64,000 nt of DNA from Nematostella vectensis (lineage: Eukaryota; Cnidaria; Anthozoa; Actiniaria; Edwardsiidae): contig NC_064040.1 of NCBI RefSeq assembly GCF_932526225.1, forward strand, positions 11,880,856 to 11,944,855, written 5' to 3'. Below the pieces are notes generated by a model. That model searched no databases and had not been told where the DNA came from. It saw only the letters and a program-made list of their open reading frames with translations. Made by a program: the position numbers and the translations under genes. Positions 1 to 13,500 of this stretch are shown here, piece by piece (the first letter of the stretch is position 1; each line of letters begins with the position of its first letter).

Positions 1-425
1 TTTTAATGTCTCCACGCACATACATGCGCGCTTAGTTTTGAAGTCTCCACACACATACATGCGCGCTTAGTTTTGATGTCTCCATGCACATACATGCGCG
101 CTTAGTTTTGAAGTCTCCACACACATACATGCGCGCTTAGTTGTGATGTCTCCACACACATACATGCGCGCTTAGTTTTGATGTCTCGCACGCACATACA
201 TGTGCGCTTAGTTGTGATGTCTCCACGCACACTAATGCGCGCTTTGCTTTGATGTCTCCACGCGCACACATGCGCGCTTAGTTTTAATGTCTCCACGCAC
301 ATACATGCGCGCTTAGTTTTGATGTCTCCACGCACATACATGCGCGCTTAGTTTTGATGTCTCCCCGCACATACATGCGCTCTTTGCTTTGATGTCTTCA
401 CGCACATACATGCGCGCTCCTTCCT
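1..425. repeat. 35-bp tandem repeat (minisatellite)
   Basis: About 12 head-to-tail copies of a 35-bp unit containing CACATACATGCGCGCTTAG and GATGTCTCCACG, with scattered single-base differences. The array begins at or before the left edge of the window, so its full size is unknown. It lies downstream of the helicase gene. The open frames across it are products of the repetition, not genes. Confidence 0.93.
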
Positions 426-639
426 ACACGTTTGCTTTAAGTTTTACTTGGATTTCAATAAAAATCAGCAGTAAAATATTTAATCATATTTTTAATACAC
501 CGTACATAAACCACTTTGTCACGTTTACTGTTCTCGCGTTTAATTGCGTTTCTTGTAGTCATCACTGTCTCTTAGATAGAACCCCTTTCGATTCCCCTCA
601 CATCTTCCTCGCCATATCCAATGGCGGATCCAAAGATTA

Positions 640-870
640 TCGCCAAATTCTTTGTTGCTGCCATCTCGGCAAATCCAAAATCCTTGTCTCGTTTGGGAAT
701 AGCGCGTAGTCAATCAAGCGTCTAAACCAATCGATGGCTTTCATGTTGTTGTTGTTTTTTTTTTTTTTGTGGCGCCATAAACCATTTGACTACAAAAAGC
801 AAAGAAATTGCTTGGCTAAGGTGGTATGACTGACTATGCGCTATCCCCAGTTGAAAAGAATTCGGCTATG
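640..870. mobile_element. Foldback element, MITE-like
   Basis: The left arm (about 655-705, with CCTTGTCTCGTTTGGGAATA and GCGCGTAGTCAATCAA) is imperfectly complementary to a right arm at about 820-870. A diverged copy in opposite orientation lies at 16690-16805. No coding capacity is seen, so this is a non-autonomous dispersed element. The ends are approximate and no target duplication was identified. Confidence 0.5.
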
Positions 871-1001
871 AAGGTTATATAGAACCCACAAGATAAATCC
901 GCCACTGAATTTACTCACGACAACTTCCATGTCTTTGTGCGTTCTTTGCGACCACCATGACATTATATATCTCGCCATCTGTGTTTACATTGTGGCCAAG
1001 A

Positions 1002-4000
1002 TTACTTTTTCCGTTTCTTCTTGCCTCCCTCTTTTATGCCCTTTTTCCTCTTGGCTGGTGGTGGTATCTTCACTTCTTGCTCATCTAGGTCGTCTTCGGG
1101 GGCACGCTTTTTCTTATCGTTTATCTCACGCAGTTCCTAAGCAGAGGCAAACACATTTATGTTTTCTTTCAATGAATCGCAGGCAAACGCCAAGGTAGAA
1201 TGCCAGTGTGCGCATAAAGTCGATCCCCCACGCGTAAAGAAAACATCCACAGCGTAAAAGATAGAGTATGCGTTACTAGAGATGTCACAACATCCCATGC
1301 GTGATAGTCACGACATCCCTTGCGTGATAGTCACGACATCCCATGCGTGATAGTCACAACATCCCATGCGTGATAGTCACGACATCCCTTGCGTGACGGT
1401 AGAATTACAAACTGCGGCAAGTGTTACTTATTAGATCATTTATTTTTGCCTTTTTTCAGATTGAAGTTTATCCTACTTAATATGATAGACAAGACAGTAC
1501 AAAAGCCGACATGTGGTTTTCTCAGCAGAATCGCACCAGTGTGTGACACATTTATGTGTGTGACACATTTACCAGACAAGTTGTGTTGTGTGACATGTTG
1601 CGTGACTGCTCACCATTCGCGCGTATCTCTGTGCCTCCGTGACGCGCTCCATCAGTAGCATCACCTCCTCCTCCACTGTCGGGTACTGAGGCAGCTTTTT
1701 CGCGATCAAGTGTTCGATTCTCTGGTACAACTCCACATCATACCTACACGCACCATCGACAAGGTAAAACGTTTACAAAGGCCACCAAAATCGAGATTAA
1801 GAGAATTAAGAGGGTAATTCCAAGGTCAGTGGAACTCCAAGGTCAATATTCAAGGTCAGATCAGATGAATGCCAAAAAGTAAACATGTGATTGACCCACT
1901 TACTGTGTAACAAACGTGACTGACCGCCCTGACCGCCCTGCACGCGCTGTTCGGCCAACACGGTGGATGTAATCCTAAAGAAACACAAAACCTTGTCTGA
2001 AAAAGTGTAAACCTATGACATGTGCCAATATGGAAAATATACACCATTTATCACACAATACATAAGCACAAAGTAAAACAAGGCATAGGGGCAGGTACTT
2101 AGTGTAGTCAAATATCTGTATCTACTGAAACATGGGTTAGATATTGCTAAAAAAAAACAATTGTCTACATACCTTTGAGTGTGTAGGAATATCAAAATTA
2201 ATGACAACATCAACATGGGGTATGTCAAGACCACGGCTAGCAACATCCGTCGCAACCAGAATAGACCTGCTTTTGCTTTTGAACTTATTCAATGCACCAA
2301 GTCGCTTGGACTGCAAGGGAAGCATCAGGCTACACATCAGTTACGAGCTCACATGCAAGTTAGATGGTGATTAGACTACTCTGTATCTCATTCAGTATTA
2401 GAATGAAGTGATAAGCATTCCTAACAGGGACTGTAGGCGCAGCCAACCCCTCTGATCATGCTATTTCAGACCTAGGACTCTCTTTGCACTCAACATTCTG
2501 GAGCCAGAATGTCGGGCGCAAAGAGAGCCCCAAGTCTGGACTATAATCTTGCCTGAGTAGAAACAAAACCCTTCTCTAATTCACTGGGCATAACCTTTAG
2601 ATATTTTCAATTATTTTAATGTCATACATGTTGTTGTGTCAAAGCTAATGCGGTACCTGACTCATTTGTCCATGAAGTGGAACAGCATCGAGTCCCAAAT
2701 TACGCAACATCAGGGTTACTCTATAAAACGGAAGTCAACAATTAGCCAAGATTTAGGCTATTTATTCAATAGGCAACTTGCACTAAGTAATTACATGACC
2801 TTTTGTGAGACAAATTCAAGCCAGAATAAACACAGATATGGCACAGAGACATAATGTCAGTGATAAAAAAATATTTCAATAAAAATAAGCCCTTTCTGAA
2901 AAAGAAAATTTCTTTGGGGGTAAGTTTTTACTACTGCAGTACATTTTGGGCTCTGCTTTCCAAGCTCACACCTCCAACCCATCACTTCTACACCTGAGTA
3001 CCACTCGCCCCTGGGAAGCAACCCCTATCTTGTCTTAATACATTAAGAAATCGCATATCCCATTAAATAACAGTTCATTACCTTTGAACATTGTTGCAGG
3101 TACCACAGAAGACCATAAAGGAATTCCCTGCAAGCTCATTGAGTACATAAACCAAGTAACAGTCCTACAAGATGTAGAAATAGGCTCAAATCAGCTTATC
3201 ACTTACTATTCATTTTGAAAAGCTTAAGACATAAAGTCTCGAAGATTTTGTACATACCGCATCCACATACAGAAGAGCTGATTCTCACCTTGAATTTTGA
3301 GGGAATGAACAGATAACTTTGCTGTAGTTTTTCTACTGTTTGATATCTATTCAAGGAGAATTGAAATGAAAACAATGTAAAAAAACAATTGGCAAAAAAT
3401 CAAAAAACAAACGTTAAAAAAACGTTATGCTCGTTGTTAAGAGTTAAAAGATAAAAGAGCCTTTGAGCTGAGCTGCACTTTTCAATCTTGAACAATCTAA
3501 TAGACAATAAACCTACTGTTTGTGCATTTTTTGTGTATTATGCTAACGTCGTATTATCCATGAGCCATATTTAATGCAAATGCATGCAAATAAATCGAGT
3601 CGATTGTTTTATCTTAATATGCATTCATTTGCATTGAATACAGCTCATGGATAATATGACGTTTGAACTTAGTCTTTGTTCCAAATAAAAACATTGACCC
3701 ACACCAGCAGACTGAGCTGGAACTAATTGTTTCAAATTAGCACCCCCCCTCTTTAGTCCTGACCCCTTGTTGCCAGTGCCCAGATTGCTATAATGCTTGT
3801 TATAAAAAAAGCACACACATACTTTGTTGCAACCTCTACTTTGACGGGTGCCTGGAGAGATGCCCTCTGGAGCTTTTGAACCTGGCAACCAAGCAAGCAA
3901 AAACGATAGAATTTGTGTTCTTCCCAACTGATAGTATTTATCATCAATACTCTTATTAATAATTATTTAGAGTAAAAAAGTTCTGAAGAAATTACATGTA

Positions 4001-7000
4001 GTGCTTATGTCAACCATGTTCTTAGCACTTCACTCCACAATTACTGTCAAAACTGTTGTATCGCGACCCGCATTTTCAAAACATGATTTGTTTTTGTCTT
4101 TTGGGATTTTCTGTTACGCCACTCAAATTATTCTAAGCCAATCAGATTCTTGCCATCTCTCGCCTAGTGCAGTTGCCTGGCTTTCTGTGGTGACACTGTC
4201 TGGTTTTCGTCCAGAGGAAAGCCAGGGAAGTGCACAAGGCGAGACTCTGATTGGCTCAGAATGGTTTTACTGATGGAACAAAACCAAAACAAATCGTGTT
4301 TTGAAAACGCGGGTCGCAATACAACCGTCGCGATAGTAAAATCCTAAATATCCAAAAATTAAATAGTCTTGGAACTGAGGAACACAAGCTTCTGGTAATA
4401 TATATTTAATGGTAAGTCAAATTCAAGGCATAGAAACAGAGAGTTGTCCCCATGTCTCGACCAGAATTGAACCTGTTTCAATGGAGTTGAGGGTCCCCAC
4501 AAAACTTTGAATAACTATCATTACCAGAAACAACAATAAAAACAACTTATTGTATACCCAGAACGAAAACAATACAGGTTACATGCAATTAGATAAAATA
4601 ATATACCTAATATATAATGCCATTGCCTATATTCTTTTTCTATTTCCTTTTTCAAAGTACATATATATCTTTTCTCTTTATTTCATTTTCTTTTTCTATT
4701 TTCTTTTCTTTTCTGTTTTTTTTTTTCTATATCTATCAATACAATGTACCTGGTAATCGTAAAAGAAAGGAGAAATAAGTAACACAACATATTTACCTTT
4801 TTAGTCATTGTTGCAGAAAACAAGAATGTTCTCCGTTCCTTTGGGATCACTTTGAGTAGTTTGTCTACCTACAGAGCAACAAACACAAAACAGAAGCAAA
4901 ATAACCGATAAGCAACTTAAACTGTTCAAGAAATAATCTATCTATTTAAATAAATTGCATATCAAGCACGTGAAAAGGAGTGATTATTGACACTATTCTA
5001 TACTGCGCCTAAGTCACAAGGACATGGTCAATATTTGAGACTTCCCTAGGGACTTCTCTAGTGCTTTTTGTCAGGAGTGGACTCATCCCTAACTACTGTA
5101 TACTTGACCCTGCCATACTCTTTACCTCTTTCTCAAAATCCATATTTAAAATTCTGTCCGCCTCATCCATTACCTGGATAATGACAAAGACACATTTACT
5201 TAGAGTCATGCTGAGGCAGATTTTGAAAAGGGGGATGAATAAGATTAAGTTTGAAACTTTAACTGTTACCATTATTCAAAAAAGAACGACCTCATATTTT
5301 TACCCACACCCACGCCCCCTATACCTTAGCTACCCCTTACATAACAATACAATACAAAAAAATGTTGTAAAAGAGCAAACATTTTTACATTTTATGCAAT
5401 CTTTAACAAATTGCCCTACAGTATTAATAACTAAGTTTTGTAGCTTGTAGAAAACACATAGAATGCCTTACGGATAACAGCCCCCTGTGTATTCCACTTT
5501 CTGGCAATCAAAAAGGACCTTTAACATTTCAGTACCTACCGTAGATGTTCACAGAAATAGTTAACCATGGGCAAAACTGTTGCCGCTTCCTTGGTTGTAA
5601 ATTCTTATATCCTACATGGGTACAGAAAGATAACTGATTCTCACCAGATATTTAAGAGTTCGTAGACTAAAGCCTTTTGTATTCTCAAGGTGGTCGATCA
5701 GTCGCCCAGGAGTGGCTGAACAAGAAATGAACAGAATACAGAAATCCAAACTTAGCAACATGAAAAGCACTAAGAACACAACTAAAAACATGTGATCTTG
5801 TTACCTAAATCCCTATTGGAAATGCTAAGGAAAAAGCTCATTTTTTGCTGTTTGCAAGTACAGATAACTATCCATGGACACTATCAAAAGAAGACAAACA
5901 ATAAACTTATGAATACCCTAATAACTGTTTTTCTTCCATAAATGGACTGACACATCTAAAGCTATAGATTGGGCTTCTGGAATAACACAGAAAAAAACTC
6001 AAAATTATGCGGGATTTTTTCTAAATTATGTGCCAAATTACATGGAAAATCAATTATTACACACTAAATTACGCAGGATTTTGCAATACATTTTTCTTTA
6101 AAAATCAAAATTTTGCAAGATTCTTTACTGTATTACGTGCTAAATTACACGGAATATCAACTGTTACGCCAAACTACATTTTGTACCAAAGGAAAGCACA
6201 ATTTTTGCACGAAAATATCTTATGCAAGTTTTCATTGGCTCCTAGCCACCAGCCAATTAAAAAAGGTATTTTATTATTAGTCCTAGGCCTTTGCAGTTTA
6301 GCAAAGAATGACTAGTCATTTTATTTGTTTTCGAAATTCAGTTCGAAATATCACACTCCTACGATGAAATATGTCTTTATTACGATAAATAGAGGTAAGA
6401 ACCCTAAAAGAACACATTAGCTGTGCACTTAAATTTCAAAATTTAGCCAAATTATGCGGAAATTTTTGGATTACGCGAAGAAAGCCAAATTATGCGCTTC
6501 CGCACTATAAAATGTTTTCTCTTTTCTGAAAACTAACAATACTATTAATCATGTGAGACTGTTAATAATAAAAATTGGCGTAACATTTCATAAGCAAGGC
6601 TTGATTTTAATAACCAAATAAAGTGCAATTATAACTGTTAAAATAAACATCACCAAATTTCCTCTAGTTGAACTACATTATTCTATTGTTATTCTATTGC
6701 ACTTAACTTATCTATTGCACAGTTCTTCATGCTGAACAGTTTTTCTTTTTTTCAGATGGACCTATTTTTTTTTTTGTTTAGATGGGGTTTTATGATAGAT
6801 TATCCACTCATCAATAAAGCTTTTATAAACTACCTGTAAAATAAAAATACTCACCAATGATAATATGGGGCTTTTTGGCGAGCATCAAGGCTTGAGACAT
6901 CATGTCTATGCCTCCAACAATAACGGCTAAAAGAAACAAAAACATCTCAGAAAAACTGGTGACTTGGCTCATCTCAATAAGATAGCCTTATAGTATGTAT

Positions 7001-10000
7001 GTACTTCTTATGCATCCATGACTGAGTTCATTACAATGACTATCCATAGCACAAATTAGCACTTTACTGAAAATACAGTGTATGCGAATCTATAGGCAGG
7101 TCTGCATTGGTCACCGAAATGACTGGCTTTTCAGGCCAAAAACTCGCATGTACTGATGCTATACAATAATTTTTCATATCCACCATAACTTAAACCAATA
7201 GATGAACAGTATTTTGTGTGGCCAGGGTTAAAACCAACTTTGCTGATCCATTGAGTGTCTATTTACACAGATTTCAAATAAGGTTGAGCTGTGTGTTGAA
7301 ACCAGCATTGCTTCATGGGTATTAAATAAATAAAAAAAATTGGAGTAAATAAAAACAAACACAGATTTTAAAAGCTTTAGCATTCTTGTTTATGTACTTC
7401 TAGACATTCACATGGCGTTCAGAGACAAGGATTCTGTCATACCCATGAACCACTGCAGGTTACAATATATTGATTCGCGGGTGCAACCTTTATTGAAATA
7501 AGTGTGTACTATAACTGAAACTTTTTTGGCCATTTCATTTAGTCTCTATTTATAGTATACTAAAACTAAAAACAAATTTGGCTTCTACTTTGTTGAGTTT
7601 CTATTCATACAATACTGAAAGAATTTATTTCTATCATTGATATCTTAATAAGTACTTTTTCATTAATCGCTTGATTAATTAAATTATCATTATATGACAA
7701 GTTCCTTCATTTAGAGGCGTACAGTAGATGTAGATGATACTTCACGTAATCTCTGTATACAGTAGGATCTATAGTAATCTATAGTACAAGAAGTCTGCCA
7801 AGTTCTATTTTTTGAATCTCACCACACTTAACTCCTATACCAGAGCCCAGAGCCTCACACTGCTCAGATATCTGGAATGCAAGCTCACGGGTGGGTGTAA
7901 GAATCAGGGCGAACAGGCGCTGGGGGTTGTCCAGTAGTGCCTGTAGGATCGGCAATGCAAAAGCACCAGTTTTACCAGACCCCGTCTCAGCCAAACCAAT
8001 GACATCTTTGCCTAAAATGATACATGCATAAAAGATATCAACAATCATTAGGGAGTGGTTTTGCAAAGAGAAAAAAACAGTTTTTTTTTTACACCAATAA
8101 AAAAGCATAGTTTTTGCTTATTGCCTAACATTTTTTAAAGGCCCATTTTTCTTACCAATGGGAAACGTGATGGAAAGGAAGCAGAGATAGTAAACTGTTT
8201 ATATGTGCATGCTCTTCATCCTCTATGAAGATGCAAGCTTACATCTTTGCTTCCCACTTCATCCCCGTTTACTTTGCTATTGAAAAGATGTCTTAGAAAA
8301 TTGTGAAATGATTTCTCTTTATCACCATATTTGACTGAACCTTAGTATATTTGTTAGACATTCCGAAGCATAAATTTAACTCATTTTGCAATCCATCTAC
8401 AATAAGCTTACATATAGTTCATCGAATGATTCTGGTATATGAGACATTACTTAACCCTGTAGTCGACCTTTCTTAACCCTGTAGCCGAAATTACTTAACC
8501 CTGTAGTCTACTTTACTTAACCCTGTAGTCGACATTACTTAACCCTGTAGTCAACATTAAGGTAGTCGTACCTATTATCAGACAGTGCCCTATTATCGGA
8601 CGCTCAAAAAAAACATAAATATTTCAAACAATAGGAAACCAGCCAAAAAATGACCCAACGAGAAAACATGTATTCCAAACCTTTTACAAGTGCTTATTGT
8701 TTTGCAAAAACTAATAAAAATATCCAAGATTTACAGATCCTGATGAAAGTCGCTCAGCGAATCTGCCATTTTGTTGTTGATCTCCCAGAATGCTATTTGG
8801 CCGCTGTTTTAGTAGACACTTTCCGTGTAGTCTACATTACTTTACCGTGTAGTCTACATTACTTTACCGTGTAGTCTACATTACTTCACCCTGTAGTCAA
8901 CATTACTTAACCCTGTAGTAAACATTACTTAACCCTGTAGTCAACATACTTAGCCCTGTAGTCTACATTACTTAACCCTGTAGTCAACATAACTTTAGCC
9001 TGTAATCAACATTACTTTACCCTGTAGTCAACATTACTTCACCCTGTAGTCAACATTACTTTACCCTGTAGTCAACATTACTTTACCCTGTAGTCAACAT
9101 TACTTTACCGTGTAGTCAACATTACTTTACCCTGTAGTCAACATTACTTTACCCTGTAGTCAACATTACTTTACCCTGTAGTCAACATTACTTTACCCTG
9201 TAGTCAACATTACTTTACCCTGTAGTAAACATTACTTAGCCCTGTAGTCAACATTACTTTACCCTGTAGTCTACATTACTTTACCCTGTAGTCAACATTA
9301 CTTTACAGTGTAGTCAACATTACTTTACCCTGTAGTCTACATTACTTTAACCTGTAGTCAACATTACTTAACCCTGTAGTCTACATTACTTAACCCTGTA
9401 GTCAACATTACTTAGCCCTGTTGTCTACTTTACTTTACCGTGTAGTCAACATTACTTTACCCTGTAGTCAACATTACTTAACCCTGTAGTCAACATTACT
9501 TTACCCTGTAGTCAACATTACTTTACCCTGTAGTCAACATTACTTTACCCTGTAGTCTACGTTACTTAGCCCTGTAGTCAACATTACTTTACCCTGTAGT
9601 CAACATTACTTAGCCCTGTAGTCTACATTACTTTACCCTGTAGTCTACATTACTTAACCCTGTAGTCTACATTACTTAGCCCTGTAGTCTACATTACTTA
9701 ACCCTGTAGTCAACATTACTTTATCGTGTAGTCAACATTACTTAGCCCTGTAGTCAACATTACTTAACCCTGTAGTCTACATTACTTTACCCTAAAGGCG
9801 ACATTACTTAACCCTCTGGTCGACATTTCGTACCTTGTAGAGCAACGGGAATCGCCTCGCGTTGAATCTTCGACGGCGTCTTCCATCCAAGTTGCTTGCA
9901 AGCTTCACAAAGTGCATCCACAACTCCCTAAAATCAAACACCATAGAAATAAAGATACATCGCTAAAGACTTGATATTCTTCTACTAACTTATGATATAA

Positions 10001-10081
10001 AAATAAACACATTCACGCTCATACCAGGGATTTGAAGGTAGTTTTGTCGTCTTCAATGGCAGACTCCATGTTCGCCGCCAT
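1002..10081 (-). CDS. DDX47: DEAD-box ATP-dependent RNA helicase, DDX47/Rrp3 type (complete, 15 exons)
   Basis: Exons on the minus strand: 10081-10025, 9927-9834, 8011-7823, 6926-6855, 5715-5645, 5173-5126, 4868-4797, 3881-3823, 3346-3289, 3164-3082, 2720-2657, 2310-2173, 1974-1904, 1743-1614, 1136-1002. All phases agree and give 446 aa, close to human DDX47 (about 455). Helicase motifs in order: Q motif (about residues 17-45), Walker A AETGSGKT (58-65), PTRELA, TPGR, DEAD (164-167), SAT (195-197), motif [11 protein letters not shown] (from 309), motif [13 protein letters not shown] (from 339). The tail is lysine-rich and ends in a GKKKRKK-like cluster, suggesting nucleolar targeting. The family acts in pre-rRNA processing for the small ribosomal subunit. 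The start chosen is the first ATG, inside AAAATGGCGGC. Most introns are short; intron 2 holds a 22-bp minisatellite and intron 8 two foldbacks. Confidence 0.95.
1284..1398. repeat. 23-bp tandem repeat in DDX47 intron 14
   Basis: About five copies of a 23-bp unit (core CATCCCATGCGTGATAGTCA) between the last two DDX47 exons. Units differ by a few substitutions. Confidence 0.88.
2466..2546. mobile_element. Short foldback element (copy of the element at 11128-11762)
   Basis: A near-perfect palindrome of about 80 bp: CAGACCTAGGACTCTCTTTG at the left pairs with CAAAGAGAGCC-CCAAGTCTGG at the right, with the arms meeting at TTCTGGAGCCAGAA. The arms match the terminal inverted repeats of the larger element at 11128-11762, so this is probably an end-to-end deletion derivative. 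It lies in a DDX47 intron. Confidence 0.72.
3545..3664. mobile_element. Foldback element, MITE-like
   Basis: Arms at 3548-3584 and 3627-3663 are inverted copies (ATTATCCATGAGC and GCTCATGGATAAT, plus TGCAAATG and CATTTGCA). It lies in DDX47 intron 8. A related copy lies at 47800-47877. No coding capacity. Confidence 0.7.
4050..4326. mobile_element. Foldback element, about 275 bp
   Basis: GTTGTATCGCGACCCGC near 4052 pairs with GCGGGTCGCAATACAAC near 4308. Inner segments also pair: AGCCAATCAGA near 4138 with TCTGATTGGCT near 4246, and TTTTCAAAACA near 4073 with TGTTTTGAAAA near 4296. The whole element could fold into one long hairpin. It lies in an intron of DDX47 and shows no ORF of its own that I would trust. 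Confidence 0.72.
7270..7502. repeat. Diverged foldback repeat; related copy at 29940-30141
   Basis: TTGCTTCATGGGTAT near 7309 is the inverted match of ATACCCATGAACCACTGCAG near 7439, and flanking bases pair imperfectly. The segments at 29942-29970 and 30080-30141 (ACCCATGAAGCACTGCGGGT) are clearly related. Ends are uncertain. Confidence 0.42.
8448..9835. repeat. 22-bp minisatellite in DDX47 intron 2, adjoining the exon 2 donor
   Basis: A 22-bp unit (plus-strand core AACATTACTTTACCCTGTAG) forms two blocks: about five copies at 8450-8565 and about 46 at 8812-9830, separated by unique sequence. On the gene strand each unit reads CTACAGGGTAAAGTAATGT. The end of exon 2 and its donor read CTACAAG|GTACGAAATGT, so the authentic splice junction at 9834 resembles the array's outermost unit (see findings). 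Confidence 0.95.
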
Positions 10082-10085
10082 TTTG
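10074..10085 (-). promoter_or_regulatory. YY1-like motif over the DDX47 start codon
   Basis: On the minus strand the start codon lies in CAAAATGGCGGC, matching the YY1 consensus AAnATGGCGGC, which in animals is enriched around transcription starts and first ATGs of housekeeping genes. A related CAAGATGGCCGC lies at 10356-10367 on the plus strand, on the other gene's side. Binding is inferred from the motif only. Confidence 0.45.
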
Positions 10086-10544
10086 TTTTTCTGTTTGCAC
10101 GTGGATTGTGGGAAAGCACAGGGAGCCCAAATCGCGACAACTTTATTTTGCTTTAATTTTGATTACCTTTTTTGCATGTTTTGGATGAAATCATAAAATG
10201 TTATAGGTAACTGAATCATCTTCTATTGATCATATTAGCTATATTGGGCTATTGAAAAAGAATGGAAATAGAAATGCAAAAGATATTTCCTTTTTCGGTG
10301 TAAGTCCGGGAGCCCTGTGGTAAGATCCTCTCGTCGCCCTAGCGACAGAAAGAACAAGATGGCCGCTGCCATTAGCACCAATAAACATTTGATTGCTGCA
10401 TTATAACGCCTCACTGAAAGGTAGCATAATATATTTGACTGTAACACACCATACTAGTTTTTCACGCGGTATGCTAGTCTCCTTGACTTTGAACAATGGA
10501 ACAGCATCTTTATTCGAAGGTTTTTCATCGCTTGTTTTCGTAGC
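10082..10544. promoter_or_regulatory. Divergent intergenic promoter (DDX47 / HEATR4-like)
   Basis: Only 463 bp separate the two start codons, which face away from each other, so both promoters must lie here. I see no convincing TATA box. A 15-codon upstream ORF begins at the ATG at 10359, within the YY1-like CAAGATGGCCGC, and ends at 10406; it could be 5' UTR of the plus-strand gene. Confidence 0.6.
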
Positions 10545-13500
10545 ATGGCATCTTCGCCGTTGGCTGATCGCGCATCGCGTGTTTCGGGAAGGCGATCAAT
10601 TGCACGTGAAGAACGAAGTCCAACAAGTTACAAACCAGCGAGAGATCGGGCGAAGCGTTCACAAGCGCTTATTGAGGAACAGGTCAGATTATGAAGAATA
10701 CAGTTCTCAACAAAAACGGCAAAAAATAAAATGCACGGGTTACCATTATTCCAATTTGGGATGTAAATTTACTTACTTAGTTGCTTACTTACTTACTTAT
10801 ATAAGCTTAAGTAATTTCAACTTGCATATGGTGTCATACGTATAACAACATTGGATACATAGGAAAATATTCAAAAGTTTCTGATAAGTATTAGGTATTT
10901 TTTGAAAGAGATAATTTTGTAATATCTAGGAGAATACTTTGCCTTTCAAGGAAAACCCTTTTAATTCACAAAGGTGTACTTATGATTGACTGTACAGGTC
11001 CTGCTCGTCAGAGACACACAGGAAGCTCTAAAGAAAGCCTTGGAGACATTAGAAACAGATGCAACTGTAAGTTAATCTTTTGACTATAGTACATTTAGAG
11101 CAGTGCTTTTTATGCAAGCTTACAAAGAGCTGGTCCAGACCTGGGACTCTCTTTGCGCTCAACATTCTGGCTCGCGTGAAAGAGGGTCCAGTATTTATTG
11201 CATGCGCATGTGCGAAAATACACCACATATATGTGGTGTGGCCTGGTTGCTTAGTTCAAGATGGCTGCGAAAGGGACAAGCGAGGGTTTATTTCAGAAAT
11301 AATAAGCTGATTTTGGACGTGGGTAAATACTTGATTGTCAATCTTTTCTGAGAACAAGACAGATGATAATTAGAGTCTGGAAAATATATCAATCAAAGAG
11401 CTTTTCCGTTTTCATTATTTTCACGCGCGCGCTTTAGGCAATAGCGCCTTTTTAAACGAGCGCACACTTTTTTGGCATTTTTATAGTAAAAAAAACCAAG
11501 CAGTTCGCTGATATTCCTTCACATGCACAAAACATTCTTTTTAACTTAGCGATGATCGATTTTCGGAGCTCTGCACTCGACAAGGTCTAGCGGGGATCAA
11601 CCCTCCTTAGGCACGTCCATTATTGTGCGCGCTCGTATTTCAACTTTTGCCGTGAAGATCGCTAATTGGCACGTGTTCGCACATGCGCATGCAATAAATA
11701 CTGGACCCTTTTTCACGCGAGCCAGAATGTCGAGCGCAAAGTGAGTCCCAGGTCTGGACTAACATAGTGCCTTCTAGTCCCAAATTCTATTCATTTCAAG
11801 CCAATATGTTTTTGCAGGTTCTATACAATACAATATTATTTATCAGGTGCAGTGGACAGGGGGGAGAAGGGTGATGCTTGCAAACCCCCCCTCTTTCTAT
11901 TCTTCTCTATTTTCTTTTGTTTGTATATTTTTTTAGGGGGGATGTCTTTTTTTGCCATCAACATGCGATTTTCACATGTACATACCAAATTAGTGTTACA
12001 AGCATCACAAGCGTTACATGTATAAATCATATGCTTGATAAAAGAAAATATGATACAATTTTTAAATGTTTGTATTCATTTTTATCTGCACTCTATGTCA
12101 AACCCAGGTACCACCCTTTGAAACCACGACCCTTGCAACCCTCCTCACCACGCTACCCCCTCCCCCTCCCCCTCCCCCTCCCGTCACTTCCGCTTCCCCC
12201 TTTTTGGGACCACTCTTCCTCCCCTGTTTATTTATAGAAGGTTACCTCTTTCAAGTTTTGTAACTAGTAGTCCCTAACTAATGTTATGCACCTCAAGATG
12301 TGTTCTTCTGTTCTCTGTCTGTCTGTTTAGCCATTAATCTATTCACCCATGCAACTGATCTTCTGTGTGTCAATTTAGCCATCCATCCATTCACCAATCC
12401 ATCTGTTTATCTGTGTTCTTGTCCATAATTGCCTGACCCCCTTTTCTATCTGTCTTACTCCACTGCAGTAAAACCTTGCTAACTAGAACTCTGTATCTCA
12501 AACACTGCTGCTAATTTAAACATGATTCCAACTTCCCTTGAGACTATCATTCAGTTATGTCTAATCTGATAACTCAAACTCTGCAGCTAACTTTTATTTT
12601 GACAGGTTTCCACTGCTCTTCTCTTTTCTGTTAATAGAAAGATAAGGTATATTTCTGATGACATAACCTCAATCAGGGTGAGTTTGTTTTAGGGTGATCA
12701 TGAGCGGAGTGAAGAGCAACTTCAATCTCTACTTAACAAGAGCAAAGAGTTGATTGTTATGGTCCAGGTTAGTTAGATAAATTATTATTATGGCAGACAT
12801 TTATTATTAAGGTAATTGTCACTCTCACCTTTGTGCATTTAAAACATTTTTTATGACTTTGCAATAGCTTTTTTTATTTTGTGGTGTTTCTCATAGATGT
12901 GACCGTGCAAATCGAAAGCTTGAAATGAAAAAAACATTTAAATTTCCATGTTAACTGTTTTGAATTACTCCCAAAGCATACTTTAAACTTGTCTGTTTTT
13001 TTAGGGGGAGAGGGGGGTAGGAGAGCTGTCAACATGCTTTTTTTGTGCTGACATTTTTTATGGTTATTCGTGTTTTCAGGTGTTGATGAAGATCAGGAAT
13101 GAGCTAGCTTATGCAAGACTTGATCTGGAGAAAGCTGTCAAGTATGAAATTGGGGTATGTCACAGCCAATTTGCTACTCCCACTGTATTTTATCTTACAT
13201 TTTGTTTAACATAGAGAATTTCCATTCGTTTTTGTATAAAATGTGATTCAAACACTTTCCTGGATACAGTATTACTAATTTTAACATCTTTGTTCAGATC
13301 AATCTTTAAAAGTGTGCAAAACATTTCTTTGATGCTTATTTATAAGTAAATTCATTATAGATTGAGCCTGCAAAGAAGAGGGTAAAATGGTTACAGCAGA
13401 GATTGGAGAAAGTTCTTTCTAGTGCCCGATTGTTTTGTCAGTCAGCTAATTTGCAGTCTTCTCGATCCCAGGTACAGTAAGCCAAAGACACTACAATGCC

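Noticed and set aside
8448..9830. CRISPR-like regular direct repeats
   Set aside because: Units abut with no unique spacers, there are no cas genes, and the array lies in a eukaryotic intron.
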